Source: CBDHFQ01 sp965262565
Lineage (GTDB): Bacteria > Bacteroidota > Bacteroidia > J057
Direction: 5' to 3'
Assembly: GCA_965262565.1 (NCBI GenBank)
Contig: CBDHFQ010000007.1
Location: 62,001-126,000 of the forward strand
DNA: 64,000 nucleotides
Shown here: positions 43,921-53,812 of the stretch, piece by piece
How positions within the stretch are numbered: position 1 is the first letter of the stretch
How the letters are laid out: every line of letters starts with the position of its first letter
Position numbers and translations under genes: made by a program
The notes under the pieces: model-generated
Databases searched by the model: none
Told to the model about the DNA's origin: nothing
The model's input: only the letters and a program-made list of their open reading frames with translations

Positions 43921-44425
43921 TTGTTTGTTCAGTATTATCGTTTGCCTTTAATTCTTCTTTAACTTTATGAAATTCACCGATGACCATAGAATGTTCTATT
44001 CCTTCATTGAGATTATTCGAAAGAAGTAATAATGCTTTCTTCACTTCGGCATAAGCAATTTGGGCTTCCTCATTAGCATATTCCTGAGCGCTGATCTGTT
44101 TTGATGCTCCTTCTTTATTTTGCCATATAAGTCCCCACCCAATGACGATGAACAATAGGATCCCAGCAGCTATCTTCCATCCAATCATTAGGGAAGTATC
44201 TATCATCGAAGGCTTTTGATTGTCTATGCGATCCAACAATTGCCGGTCGAATTCAGGATCATTTATGCAGATTTCTTTTTGTCCCTGAATGTAAATTAAA
44301 TAGTCGCTTAGTTCTTTGGGAATATTTCCCTTATTACCTTCCGCTAGTAACAATGCTTCTTCTTCCATTGTACACTCTCCTTCCCAATACTTAGTGATTA
44401 GCCTATTCAGATCTTGAGACTCCAT
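43907..44425 (-). CDS. anti-sigma-factor-like membrane protein
   Basis: A 172-residue protein with a cytosolic N-terminus beginning LNRLITKYWEGECTMEEEALLLAEG (typical of Bacteroidota anti-sigma proteins), one membrane helix (about residues 85-104, IAAGILLFIVIGWGLIWQN) and a periplasmic tail of about 65 residues. It overlaps the sigma gene by 23 bases and the DUF4252 gene by 14, the tight spacing of a coupled regulatory unit. A direct sigma-binding role is inferred from position and shape. The periplasmic tail is short, so sensing may rest on the neighbouring DUF4252 proteins. Confidence 0.85.
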   Translation of the reverse strand: MESQDLNRLITKYWEGECTMEEEALLLAEGNKGNIPKELSDYLIYIQGQKEICINDPEFDRQLLDRIDNQKPSMIDTSLMIGWKIAAGILLFIVIGWGLIWQNKEGASKQISAQEYANEEAQIAYAEVKKALLLLSNNLNEGIEHSMVIGEFHKVKEELKANDNTEQTNEDN

Positions 44426-44924
44426 AGTTATTCATTTGCATTAACTGTAGTTTAATTTTTTTCCTGGCGCGAAATAGAAGCACTTTTACGTGCCCCATTT
44501 CCAAATGAAGGATCTCTGTAATTTCTTTGTAACTGTATCCTTCCACATCTCTCAACTGGATCACTTCACGTTGTTTCTCGGGCAAAGAACGAATGATCTT
44601 CCGAATGTTGTTCGCCGCTTCATTTACTTCTGTTAACTTTTGAGGTCCTACCTCATTACTACACAGATTTCGTTGTTCTTCTATATCCAAATAGTGCCTT
44701 CCTTTTTTCTTCAAGAGATTAAGAGATTTATTTCTGGTCAAAGTCATACACCACGCTTCAATATTTCTTACCGTATGAGGATCATGTAATTGCTCCCAGG
44801 CCGTCAACATTACCTCTTGCACTATATCCTTCGCATCTGCTTCATTTCCCACATAGGATAAAGCAAATCGGAATAGTTTGTTCTTCGTAGGAAGGATATA
44901 TTGGATAAACTGATGTTTTGTCAC
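44403..44924 (-). CDS. ECF-type RNA polymerase sigma factor
   Basis: A 173-residue group 4 sigma-70. Region 2 has FRFALSYVGNEADAKDIVQE and AWCMTLTRNKSLNLLKKKGR; region 4 has LPEKQREVIQLRDVEGYSYK, then EITEILHLEMGHVKVLLFRA. It is the first gene of the six-gene operon sigma, anti-sigma, DUF4252, DUF4252, ABC ATPase and ABC permease. Its own promoter should be recognised by itself if autoregulated, but no clear element was found by eye in the short space before it. Confidence 0.94.
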   Translation of the reverse strand: MTKHQFIQYILPTKNKLFRFALSYVGNEADAKDIVQEVMLTAWEQLHDPHTVRNIEAWCMTLTRNKSLNLLKKKGRHYLDIEEQRNLCSNEVGPQKLTEVNEAANNIRKIIRSLPEKQREVIQLRDVEGYSYKEITEILHLEMGHVKVLLFRARKKIKLQLMQMNNYGVSRSE

Positions 44925-44988
44925 TTCTTAGATTTTACCATCGTAATACCGTTCTTAATTCCAAGCTCACTATGGTCAACTGAAGTAA

Positions 44989-45750
44989 TTACTTAACTAA
45001 TACCTTCTTTTTTACACTAACATTCTCATTCTTAACCTCTAAAATGTAGTTACCCATGTCGAGGCCACTCATTTCTATCTGCTGTTTTTCTCCATTCAGC
45101 TCATATTCCTTTACTTTTACTCCACTTAGATTATAGAGGCTCACTGTACCCTTAGAAAGTTCCCGAGGTAGTTGAAGTACTAAATTCTCTCCTCTATCTA
45201 TTGGATTAGGGTAATATGTTACTTCATGCACTTTATGTTCAAATAACTGCTTAATCTGATGATCTCCTTCAATATGCATCATATTGGACATCTGAATCAA
45301 TTGATTTAAGTCCATATTCCCTGTTAAAGAGAAGATGGCCAACTTATCTGAGTTACATCCGACCATTACCAGTTCATTTACCCAGCCATTTTCTTCATCA
45401 ATTAAAAATGTAAATCTCTCATCCCGATCTTTTACTTGTAATAGTTCCTCATGTGTCGCTTTTACCTTGGCTAATGCCGTTTGGTATTTATGTATAGCCT
45501 CAGCTACTTCATTTCCTACCATCATATCGAAAGAAGTTACTGTTTTCAGGAATTCTTTAAATGCTTCAAATTCTTCATTTTCTTCTTGCAGTTCTACATA
45601 AGCACTTAATTCGAAGGCTTTACTGCTAACATGAACCTGAGTAAATGCTTCCTGACCTTTGTATGCGGTAAAGTGTTTATCAATAATATTTTGGCCAACA
45701 GCCATACAGGAAGTGAGAACAAAAATTAGCGCGATCATTAATGGCTTCAT
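44989..45750 (-). CDS. DUF4252-type protein with C-terminal type IX sorting domain
   Basis: About 253 residues from MKPLMIALIF; the signal peptide ends MAVGQ. The 44 extra codons upstream of this start have no signal character and were dropped. The core follows the DUF4252 pattern (EAFTQVHVSSKAFELSAY, FDMMVGNEVAEAIHKY, FTFLIDEENGWVNELVMVG, LAIFSLTGNMDLNQLIQMS). Uniquely among the three copies it ends in a type A sorting domain: VTYYPNPIDRGENLVLQLP, then MGNYILEVKNENVS. It should therefore be exported to the surface. It lies directly upstream of the sigma gene on the same strand, 64 bp before it. Confidence 0.82.
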   Translation of the reverse strand: MKPLMIALIFVLTSCMAVGQNIIDKHFTAYKGQEAFTQVHVSSKAFELSAYVELQEENEEFEAFKEFLKTVTSFDMMVGNEVAEAIHKYQTALAKVKATHEELLQVKDRDERFTFLIDEENGWVNELVMVGCNSDKLAIFSLTGNMDLNQLIQMSNMMHIEGDHQIKQLFEHKVHEVTYYPNPIDRGENLVLQLPRELSKGTVSLYNLSGVKVKEYELNGEKQQIEMSGLDMGNYILEVKNENVSVKKKVLVK

Positions 45751-45968
45751 GAGATTGTATATTAATAAATTATTATTCAAGCAATTACCATAAGAGTTAA
45801 TAGCAACCTCAACAGGTAAGTTAAAGGTAGGAGTTCTATTCATCTTAGGATGCATTCGGGGGAAAGACAATTCACATAGCATTTTGTTACAGTCATTTTT
45901 GCACTCACCTTTCCTTTTTTTATTCGATTAATCATAAAGCACCCGAAAAACCGCTTAATCCGCTATCC

Positions 45969-48173
45969 ATGAACGCACATAAGCACTACTTGAAACAACC
46001 AATTCTTTTCGAGCATGGCATTTCTTTATTGTTATTTGGGATCATATTTACGATTGCTACCTCAGTTAGCGCCCAGATAAACGTGAGCCAGGGAAGTTCC
46101 CCGGAAGCTATTTTAGAACAACTCTTTGGACATGGTGTGAACATTTCTAATATAGAAATGAAAGGAGATCCCAGAGCATTTGGGACATTTTCTGCTGATG
46201 ATCCTGAATTTGGTCTGGAGGAAGGGTTGATGTTGAGCACGGGAAACAGTGGTCAAGCTACTCATCCGGTAGCAGATACGATTAGTACAGATAATTTCGG
46301 TCTAAACAGCAATTTACTCAGACAACTCGTTCTTCCTTTTCAAACGCATGATGCAGCCATTCTGGAATTTGACTTGATTCCATCCTGTGATTCTATTTCT
46401 ATCCGATACATTTTTGCTTCAGAGGAATATGTGGAATGGGTAGATTCAGTATTTAATGATGTCTTTGGGTTTTTCATCTCTGGGCCAGGAATCGAAGGGG
46501 ATATAGGATTTAATGGAAGTAAAAATATAGCGCTGATCCCTGGAGCGAAAATTCCAGTCACTATTAATAATGTCAATCACCTAAGAAATAGTGAGCTATT
46601 CGTTTTTAACGAACAACACAATCATGCGATTTCTTCTGGCTTTGCATACGACGGATATACGGTTCCCTTAGAAGCAAAAGTGGCTGTAACTCCATGCGAA
46701 TCCTACCATATCATCATAGCTATTGCAGACGTAGGAGATTTTTTCTTTGATTCAGCTGTGTTTATCGAATCCGAAGGGATACGCTGTACTCAGCCTAGTC
46801 TGGAGGTAGAAGCTTTTTCAGCATCTACCAATTTTTCAAACAGGACAGTTGAATCCTGCTTCAACGGCGAGTTCGTCTTTACCCTTTCAGAACCAGCACC
46901 TGAAAATTTGTTTTATCCAATTGAAATCAATGGTACAGCCACTCCTGGAGAAGATTTTGTTCAACTCCCCCCCTTCGTGGCTATTTCTGAAGGAGACCAA
47001 CGTATTTCCATTCCCGTAATCATCCTGGAGGATGATATTACAGAAGGGCTAGAAGAAATTACCATCAGCTTTATCGATTCTTCTAAATGTGGGGATGTCC
47101 TTCATACGGGTACTGCTACTTTATTTATTCAAGACGGATTGAGCCTCTCGAAGCTGCCAGACATGGCGCTTTGTTCAGGAGATTCGGTAAATATTCCTCT
47201 AACGAAAGTAGATGGTCAATCATACAAATGGTTGACGACCGAAGGTCTCAGTAATCCTTCCATACCTTCTCCCATCCTTACGCTTACAAATACCTCCAAT
47301 CAATCACAAACAACTCCTTATATTCTCCAAACACGATTGGAGAACGAACAATGTTCATTCACAGATACGATGAATGTATCAGTATTACCTAAGCCAAGTT
47401 TATCCGTTGTAGGTGATCAAGTGTGTGTAGGAAGCCCCGCAGTATTAATCGCAGAACCCAACATGTCCCCTGATTCTGTCGAAATCTTATGGTTTGAATC
47501 CCCTGTATCCCAAACTGTCATTTCCGAAGGCATCGTATTGGAGACAGAACCTTTGAAAGAATCAACCATATTCGGTGTTTCTGCTGTTACTCAAGTGGGA
47601 TGTGAAAGCCAGAGAATAGAAGTAGAAGCCAAGGTAAATACTACCACAGATCCTATTATTTTCGTCAACAATGATACTTTAGAAATTCCTTCAGCTTCTG
47701 TACGTCCGGCCATCAGTGGTATCCACTTTCAGCAAATCAGGTCCTTAACCTGGGATTTCGGAGACGGAGCTACTTCCAATATTATGGTTCCTACACATAC
47801 CTATCAGCAAGAAGGTGAATATAATATAAGAGCGAAATTGACAACTTCTGATGGTTGCTCATTTAACTTGTCAACAGATATCAAGGTAATTAAACCCGTC
47901 CGCTTGAATTTTCCCACAGCCTTTTCCCCTAACGAAGATGGAATCAATGACGTATTTCACATACATCACAAACTCATTCAGGAATTTAGCTTATACATAT
48001 ATAATAGATGGGGCAATTTGATCTTCTCTACTACTGATCCTGATTTTCAATGGAGAGGAGAGGATAGATCAGGGACTCCTCAAGAAGAAGGCGTATATAC
48101 CTTTATTGTATCTGCTGTCGATATAGACGGATTATATCTAGAACAAGGCGGATCAATTACCTTGATCCGCTAG
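45969..48173 (+). CDS. surface protein with choice-of-anchor L, Calx-beta-like and PKD domains and CHU_C-type tail
   Basis: 734 residues. After a signal peptide it has a choice-of-anchor-L domain (about 36-265; FGTFSADDPEFGLEEGLMLS, ISIRYIFASEEYVEWVDSV), a Calx-beta-like segment (GTATPGEDFVQLPPFVAISE), a Cys-containing region, a PKD domain (LTWDFGDGATSNIMVPTHTY) and the gliding-motility-associated tail FPTAFSPNEDGINDVF...IYNRWGNLIFSTTD. That tail is a type B type IX sorting signal. It is most likely a secreted, surface-attached adhesin or matrix protein. It is transcribed alone, divergent from the DUF4252 gene. Confidence 0.9.
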   Translation: MNAHKHYLKQPILFEHGISLLLFGIIFTIATSVSAQINVSQGSSPEAILEQLFGHGVNISNIEMKGDPRAFGTFSADDPEFGLEEGLMLSTGNSGQATHPVADTISTDNFGLNSNLLRQLVLPFQTHDAAILEFDLIPSCDSISIRYIFASEEYVEWVDSVFNDVFGFFISGPGIEGDIGFNGSKNIALIPGAKIPVTINNVNHLRNSELFVFNEQHNHAISSGFAYDGYTVPLEAKVAVTPCESYHIIIAIADVGDFFFDSAVFIESEGIRCTQPSLEVEAFSASTNFSNRTVESCFNGEFVFTLSEPAPENLFYPIEINGTATPGEDFVQLPPFVAISEGDQRISIPVIILEDDITEGLEEITISFIDSSKCGDVLHTGTATLFIQDGLSLSKLPDMALCSGDSVNIPLTKVDGQSYKWLTTEGLSNPSIPSPILTLTNTSNQSQTTPYILQTRLENEQCSFTDTMNVSVLPKPSLSVVGDQVCVGSPAVLIAEPNMSPDSVEILWFESPVSQTVISEGIVLETEPLKESTIFGVSAVTQVGCESQRIEVEAKVNTTTDPIIFVNNDTLEIPSASVRPAISGIHFQQIRSLTWDFGDGATSNIMVPTHTYQQEGEYNIRAKLTTSDGCSFNLSTDIKVIKPVRLNFPTAFSPNEDGINDVFHIHHKLIQEFSLYIYNRWGNLIFSTTDPDFQWRGEDRSGTPQEEGVYTFIVSAVDIDGLYLEQGGSITLIR

Positions 48174-48212
48174 TCATTATTTCTTGTCTAGGCCCAGGAA
48201 TAATTATTGGCA

Positions 48213-49094
48213 CTATAAATAATTTTCCTCTTCCTCCTCTGTATGATCATTAGATTTCCTTCCAGCCTTTTCCATATCTTTTAGCCACAAATAGGTAAAG
48301 ACAATGACAATGGTAAGAAAAGCCAACAATGTCATATCAGAAGTACTTTGTAATTGGGGTTTGTTAATTCTCTCCCAACTGGTTATTTCGTAAAAATCGG
48401 GGGTTTCAATAAAATTCAGAAATACCTCATCTGGCATATGTACTAGATAATCCCCGGCTTCTAATTGTTGGACCTCCAGTAAATCCCGAAAATGAGTATT
48501 ACATTTCTGTTGAAAATTATCCGTAGTTATTAAGGTTTTCAATACAAACCCCTGGTTCGTTGGCCTAAAAGCAAGCACAAACCAATGCTCTTTCTCTTTC
48601 ACGTTCAACAGGTAATTTTCGCCATCTTTTATCATGACAGCCTCATTTTTCTCTCCTTCATCTATATCGTTTATAAAGTATCCTTCTGCTAAGTTGATCT
48701 CGTACTTAGCCTCCCGTTGAGAATAATACATATTCCCTTCAACCCTAAACGCCTCCATTTCTACCTTATCCCCTTGTGTAATCACCAGGGTACTTCCTCT
48801 TAATTCGGCTATTCTCTTTTCTTGATTTAATCGAGCTATATAATTATCTAAGGAGTCTTTCGTCATTCCCGAATACACGTAGGCGATGCATTGAGCTTCA
48901 TTCACTCGCTCAAATTCGAGATATTCATATCCATTGCTTTCTTGTAAGGTCCCATAAAAGAAATCAGGTAACTCACTTATCGTTTCTCCTGACTGAGGCA
49001 TTGGGCTTTCGAACAGCAATACATTACAAGAGGTATGGATCCCCATCAGCGTAGCTGCAACTAATGACAAGAGGAACAATCTTATCTTTTTCAT
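48213..49094 (-). CDS. lipoprotein-like protein with C-terminal membrane segment, unknown function
   Basis: A 293-residue protein. The N-terminus carries a signal and a possible lipobox (MGIHTSC, Cys about residue 23); a mostly beta-rich periplasmic part follows (YGTLQESNGYEYLEFER, LVITQGDKVEMEAFRVEG), and the C-terminus has a membrane helix (about residues 250-270, MTLLAFLTIVIVFTYLWL) and an acidic cytosolic tail. This N-anchor plus C-helix arrangement is odd, since both ends contact membranes. I do not recognise the family. It is convergent with the PKD-protein gene, with 40 bp between them. Confidence 0.6.
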   Translation of the reverse strand: MKKIRLFLLSLVAATLMGIHTSCNVLLFESPMPQSGETISELPDFFYGTLQESNGYEYLEFERVNEAQCIAYVYSGMTKDSLDNYIARLNQEKRIAELRGSTLVITQGDKVEMEAFRVEGNMYYSQREAKYEINLAEGYFINDIDEGEKNEAVMIKDGENYLLNVKEKEHWFVLAFRPTNQGFVLKTLITTDNFQQKCNTHFRDLLEVQQLEAGDYLVHMPDEVFLNFIETPDFYEITSWERINKPQLQSTSDMTLLAFLTIVIVFTYLWLKDMEKAGRKSNDHTEEEEENYL

Positions 49095-49270
49095 GGTCTT
49101 CTCAGTTATGTGTGATTAGAAGTATATTTTCAAAGAATGAAACTTGAGAAATATCTTATACCAAGTTTATTTAAATTAGTTTCCAGTATTCCTGATAACA
49201 ATGAGAAAAGTCAAAATATTCGGCTGAGTTATCTTATTTTAGTCACTCAGTAACCTGACTATACTGATGT

Positions 49271-50209
49271 ATGATGGAAAACGAATTACTACACCTGGGA
49301 GCCCAATCTTTAAGAAAAGCGGCGCAAGATGAGGATGCCAAGTCCTATTTGTTACGGCATCCAGAATTATATGAACTTTTAAAAAAAGCGGCAAACAGAT
49401 TTATTGGAGGCGAGTATTTACCTGAAGCTGTACAATGCATTAAACAATTAAATGCCAAAGGATTTGATACGACCACAGATTTTATGGGGGAGAGCATCAG
49501 AGATAAGGATACTGCTATAGAAGCGTGTCAGGAATTTACAAGTTTAGCCACATCTATCCTGAATGAACAGTTGTCCTCTTCGATTTCGCTGGACCTTTCC
49601 CATATAGGATTACTTATTTCTAAAGATCTGGTCAAAGAACACTTAGCTACTATTTGCGAAGCTGCCCAACAAGCTGATAAGGAAGTCATCATTAGTATGG
49701 AGGCCAGTGACCGTACAGATGATATTCTGGATATTTATGTGGAAATGCTTAAGTCATATCCCAATCTGGGAATTACCCTTCAAGCTTATTTATACCGAAC
49801 GATAGAAGATTTTCAGGATATGATTCGTCTTCCAGGTAGTATAAGAATGGTAAAAGGAGCTTATGAGGAAGAGTCAGGCATCTCTATCGCCAGAGGATCT
49901 CAACTGGATGAAACTTATCTGGGTTTTATTGATACCTTATTGGCGCATGATCATCCATGTTCTATTGCCTCACATGATGAAGTAATTTTAAAGGAAAGCT
50001 TATCATTGATCGAACAACATGCACCCACTCAATATTGCTTTGAACGCCTATTAGGCATTAGAAATGAGGAACTCGAACTGCCACTTCAGGTGGGACATCC
50101 CTGTAGAATTTATGTGGTGTATGGAAAAGAATGGTATCTGTATCTTTGCAATCGCCTCGCAGAGTATCCCCTACATATTTTTCAAGCTATTTCAGATATG
50201 GTAAAGTAA
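49271..50209 (+). CDS. proline dehydrogenase (short, PutB-like)
   Basis: A 312-residue alpha/beta-barrel FAD enzyme that oxidises proline to pyrroline-5-carboxylate. The family marks are all present: TTDFMGESIRD, SLDLSHIGLL, SMEASDRTDDI, LGITLQAYLYRTIEDFQDMI, MVKGAYEEES, SIASHDEVIL, ERLLGIRNEE, and the C-terminal substrate/FAD helix YGKEWYLYLCNRLAEYPLHI. The size agrees with monofunctional bacterial enzymes of about 300 residues. No pyrroline-5-carboxylate dehydrogenase or transporter lies nearby. The start at 49271 or the second Met at 49274 cannot be separated. Confidence 0.92.
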   Translation: MMENELLHLGAQSLRKAAQDEDAKSYLLRHPELYELLKKAANRFIGGEYLPEAVQCIKQLNAKGFDTTTDFMGESIRDKDTAIEACQEFTSLATSILNEQLSSSISLDLSHIGLLISKDLVKEHLATICEAAQQADKEVIISMEASDRTDDILDIYVEMLKSYPNLGITLQAYLYRTIEDFQDMIRLPGSIRMVKGAYEEESGISIARGSQLDETYLGFIDTLLAHDHPCSIASHDEVILKESLSLIEQHAPTQYCFERLLGIRNEELELPLQVGHPCRIYVVYGKEWYLYLCNRLAEYPLHIFQAISDMVK

Positions 50210-50403
50210 ACTTCTATGATGTAGCTTATTCACAATTTGATCATATAAATAATCGAATATTTTAACAAGCCGAAATAGTTAGTCGAGAAAAAAAATGTAC
50301 ATTTACAAAGTGTTCAATTTGATGATTGTATACTTTTTTTTGTTAGCTTTTTATGTGCTTATGCCGCAAACTTTACAGTGTCTGTATTTTTTGACAATGT
50401 AAT

Positions 50404-50916
50404 ATGAGTATGTTAATAATATCTGGCTATCTGATAGTGTCCCTCATCCTAGGAATATATGTTTATTATTGGAGTGCTTTACTTAAACGATTTGGCACCA
50501 ATTCCTTGAAAGGCACCTCAAAAAAACAAGAAAACCCATCCATTTCCATCGAATATTCCGACCAGCAATCTTTTTCCTCTACAGGAAATATTATTTTTGT
50601 AATTACAGGAAGTATTATCTGGACAATCAATGGTATAACTATTGGAAAACTTGCTTCCAGTTTAGCTTTTGCTCCATACATGATTTGGATGTTTTATTTA
50701 ATGCTGTATGGTATTTTTCTCAGATTTCCTTTTGGCGTAGGAAACCGGATGATTAAGCAAACGCTACAACTCACTCATTTTCCTGAAAAATCTCTCTTTA
50801 GTATTCTTATGATTAGTGCCTATTTCCTATCTATATGCTGCATGGATAAGCTTCCAGATTTTCTCACCTGGCACTTACAATTTTTCCCAGAGCCTCATAT
50901 TTACGTGATAGAATAA
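50404..50916 (+). CDS. four-helix membrane protein of unknown function
   Basis: A 170-residue protein with about four hydrophobic segments (residues 2-25, 58-78, 85-110 and 133-155) and short polar loops. There is no signal peptide cleavage site and no recognisable family. It ends 47 bp before the convergent arylsulfotransferase-like gene. The upstream region has poly-T but no clear promoter element. Hypothetical; supported by its length and by good membrane-protein character. Confidence 0.55.
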   Translation: MSMLIISGYLIVSLILGIYVYYWSALLKRFGTNSLKGTSKKQENPSISIEYSDQQSFSSTGNIIFVITGSIIWTINGITIGKLASSLAFAPYMIWMFYLMLYGIFLRFPFGVGNRMIKQTLQLTHFPEKSLFSILMISAYFLSICCMDKLPDFLTWHLQFFPEPHIYVIE

Positions 50917-50962
50917 CAGCGGTAAGGTTGTTGGTTTGATCACTTGTTATGACCTATTGGAA

Positions 50963-52513
50963 CTAATCAGGATACATAGGCATTCTTTGGACATTATGAA
51001 ATGTAATACCAAAAAAAGCATTAGGTGGAGTAATGGTAGCCTCAAAGTGTACCTGCCCTTGTTGTCTATCTACTTCTACTACTTTACCATAGGTAGCCCC
51101 ATTAAAAGTGATAGCGCCGGGCGTAAATAATACATTGTCTACCTCTTCATCATATGATACCTTGGACACAATTTCACTATAGGTAGCTCCCCCTCTTTCT
51201 TTCCCATAGCTCCACACCTGTTGGATGGTCATATTTTCTTCATCTATTCGGTACTCTACTGCTCTACTATAGGTACTGGGTCCAGCATAATTTCGATTTT
51301 CGCCATTGTCAAACAACATCACATGCCCATTAGGTAATAATATAGGTGAATGTTGATACCAGGCCCATTCGAAGTCGGGATGATTTATTTCTCCATCCAG
51401 TACAGCCTGATCTGTAATCGGATTCCCTTGTGCATCTAAAGGTTGTAACAGAAACTGGCTTAATTCTATACCATTTCCCGAAGTCTCCCAACTTCTATGA
51501 GGGGCCAATATCCAGATCACCTCATTATCAGCAGTTAATTTTACCGTTCCCTGTGTTCTTCCCGAGACAATGATGGCATCGTCTTGCTGGCTATATTCTA
51601 TGGCATTAGCATGAAACCAATCGAAATTCAAATCTGCTCTATCCGTTTCCCACACTCTTCTGCCGTTATCTAAGGTATTATTCAAATCCCAGGTATTAAC
51701 AATGCTTCCTGAATTTCTATCTATCTCCAAAATAACATCTTCTTCTGTCGGCTTTGATTGATCATTTACTGTAACCAAAAAATTCCCATCCGGCTTTTCG
51801 ATGACATGATGATGAAACCCAAATCCCTGCAGATCAAATGTATTAGCAATTTCCCCAAACATATCGATTTCGTATAATGCTCCCGTACTACCGTCGCCCA
51901 TAATCATATTTCCATTCTGAAGCCTGTTCAATCCATTATCATAAAATAAATTTGATAATACAGGGTGATCTGTATAATCCAGGAACCAACGAATATCTCC
52001 AAAAGCATCAAACATAAACGCTCTTTGGGGAAATCCTTCATCTACTAATCCAAAGTAATTTACCAAATTGAAGCCTGCTTTGCTGCCTACAGTAGCGGGA
52101 ACATCTATGTCTATATCTGGCATTTCAGGGATTAAGGCTTCAGTCTGGATAGTTACGATTTGTGCGCCCAATTGATTACCACTTCTATCTCTCAAGGTCA
52201 GTTCTACTCTATTTTCTCTTTCGGCATACAATCCCAATACAGGAATCTCCAGATTGCTCCCTATTTCAGTAAAGTCTTTGATGACATCTGAAGCACTTCC
52301 ATGTTCTCCTACCACCCTTAAACTGACAGATACATCTGTATTTGTGCTCAGGTTTATTATCGCAGTCAATGGAGCTACCCCACTAGGATTTACTTCAAGC
52401 TGTAACTCTTCAATCACATCTAATCTTAAGCCTAATTCATCATCTTCACTACAACTCCATAGAAACAATAGGGAACAGCATATTAGGAAGTGAATGGAGT
52501 AGAATGCTTTCAT
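50963..52513 (-). CDS. arylsulfotransferase (ASST)-like lipoprotein
   Basis: 516 residues with a lipobox (LICCSLLFLWSC, Cys about residue 21), an N-terminal immunoglobulin-like domain (about 40-140) and a beta-propeller-like region carrying motifs of the aryl-sulfate sulfotransferase family: FHHHVIEKPDGNFLVTVNDQ, WFHANAIEYSQQDDAIIVSG, HSPILLPNGHVMLFDNGENR. ASST transfers sulfate between phenols in the periplasm; true activity cannot be judged here. It is the nearest sulfur-related gene to the two sulfatases at 60-64 kb, although 8 kb separates them. Confidence 0.82.
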   Translation of the reverse strand: MKAFYSIHFLICCSLLFLWSCSEDDELGLRLDVIEELQLEVNPSGVAPLTAIINLSTNTDVSVSLRVVGEHGSASDVIKDFTEIGSNLEIPVLGLYAERENRVELTLRDRSGNQLGAQIVTIQTEALIPEMPDIDIDVPATVGSKAGFNLVNYFGLVDEGFPQRAFMFDAFGDIRWFLDYTDHPVLSNLFYDNGLNRLQNGNMIMGDGSTGALYEIDMFGEIANTFDLQGFGFHHHVIEKPDGNFLVTVNDQSKPTEEDVILEIDRNSGSIVNTWDLNNTLDNGRRVWETDRADLNFDWFHANAIEYSQQDDAIIVSGRTQGTVKLTADNEVIWILAPHRSWETSGNGIELSQFLLQPLDAQGNPITDQAVLDGEINHPDFEWAWYQHSPILLPNGHVMLFDNGENRNYAGPSTYSRAVEYRIDEENMTIQQVWSYGKERGGATYSEIVSKVSYDEEVDNVLFTPGAITFNGATYGKVVEVDRQQGQVHFEATITPPNAFFGITFHNVQRMPMYPD

Positions 52514-52631
52514 CTTATTATCTTATTATTAAGAGTTCAATCAACATATTAACGTAAGATGTTAATTTATCGTCATTGAAGTAATACATCTCACTTAATC
52601 TTCTCATGCTGAATTCTTAGAGATCGCCGGA

Positions 52632-53801
52632 CTATTGACGGTTGAAATTGATTGCCTTAGATGCTTCAAGGATTCCAACGATTCTCCTGATAAACGTTTT
52701 GTGATCTGCATGAACCTGATGTAATCCACCAATTATATACAGATCAGCTTCAGGCATATATAGTAAAAAAGAGGCGTAAAAGCCTGAATGCCCCCAAAAG
52801 ACTGGTAAGCCTTCCATTTTCACCTCAGCTATTCCACAAGCATACGCATATCGTTCGTACCCACTATCTTCTATCTCTATCCCATCCAAATAAATCTTTA
52901 GCGTCTTCTTTTTGCTAAATAATTTCCCAGTAAATAATTGTCTGACAAAGATGTATAGCTCTTCTGGCCTCATGACTAATCCACCTCCTCCCCAATCAAA
53001 GGAAGTATTGATATCGCGCATATTGATTTGTCCGTACCTATCTGAAACAACTGTATGCTTATTTTCAGTCTTCTGGTCGTGATAAGCCAAATAAGCCTGA
53101 GGGATATCTAAGGGATAAAAAATAAAGGTGCGGTAGGCTTCACTCAGGGATAATCGGGTCACTTGTTCAATGATTAATCCTAAAAGCAAGTAGTTTGTAT
53201 CACTGTAATGGAAACTTTTGCCTGGTACTCCAAAGGGATTCTCGGGCAAATTAGAATTGAGATAATTTTTCAATAAACTGTCAGGATTCCACTGTGTGGA
53301 AGGATGTTTAAATACCTGAGCCAGGAAATGATCGTCTTCAAAAATAACATCGGCCAGACCAGAGGTGTGTCTTAACAAATCAATGATTTTTATCTTAGAG
53401 CCATAAGATTCCCTATCTACATATATTAATTTATGTACCAAGCTATCTGGTAAATATCGACTGATAGATGCCTTTAATGAGATGTAATCTTCCTCTACTA
53501 GTTTCAGCACTAATGCAGCAGTGATCATTTTAGTAATACTGGCAATTTGTAAAGGATGCTTGTCTGTAATCCTTTCCTTTGTATCCCAGTCAACAACGCC
53601 TTCATTCCCTCGCCAATAAAATCCTTGTTTAGGAGAAGAGATCAATAATTGTACCCCATGAACGGGATTTTCCCCTTGGTGATTCATAGTTTTCTTAAGC
53701 AGCTGCCTCAATTGCTTATTTACTTGATCAACTTTTGATTCCTGAGCATATGTATTCAGGATCAACATAAAAAAAACGATATATAAGAATGATATTTTCA
53801 T
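52632..53801 (-). CDS. class C beta-lactamase-family serine hydrolase
   Basis: A 389-residue secreted protein. The SxxK motif is ASITKMITAAL, the Tyr motif is YSDTNY (in place of YSN), and the third box is WGHSGFYASF (HSG in place of KTG), as in many D-aminopeptidase/esterase relatives of class C enzymes. An N-terminal signal peptide precedes (ending LNTYAQ). It likely acts on peptides or esters rather than on beta-lactams. It follows, 11 bp downstream, the CPBP protease gene on the same strand, so the two share a transcript. Confidence 0.88.
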   Translation of the reverse strand: MKISFLYIVFFMLILNTYAQESKVDQVNKQLRQLLKKTMNHQGENPVHGVQLLISSPKQGFYWRGNEGVVDWDTKERITDKHPLQIASITKMITAALVLKLVEEDYISLKASISRYLPDSLVHKLIYVDRESYGSKIKIIDLLRHTSGLADVIFEDDHFLAQVFKHPSTQWNPDSLLKNYLNSNLPENPFGVPGKSFHYSDTNYLLLGLIIEQVTRLSLSEAYRTFIFYPLDIPQAYLAYHDQKTENKHTVVSDRYGQINMRDINTSFDWGGGGLVMRPEELYIFVRQLFTGKLFSKKKTLKIYLDGIEIEDSGYERYAYACGIAEVKMEGLPVFWGHSGFYASFLLYMPEADLYIIGGLHQVHADHKTFIRRIVGILEASKAINFNRQ

Positions 53802-53812
53802 GTTGTTTCAGG

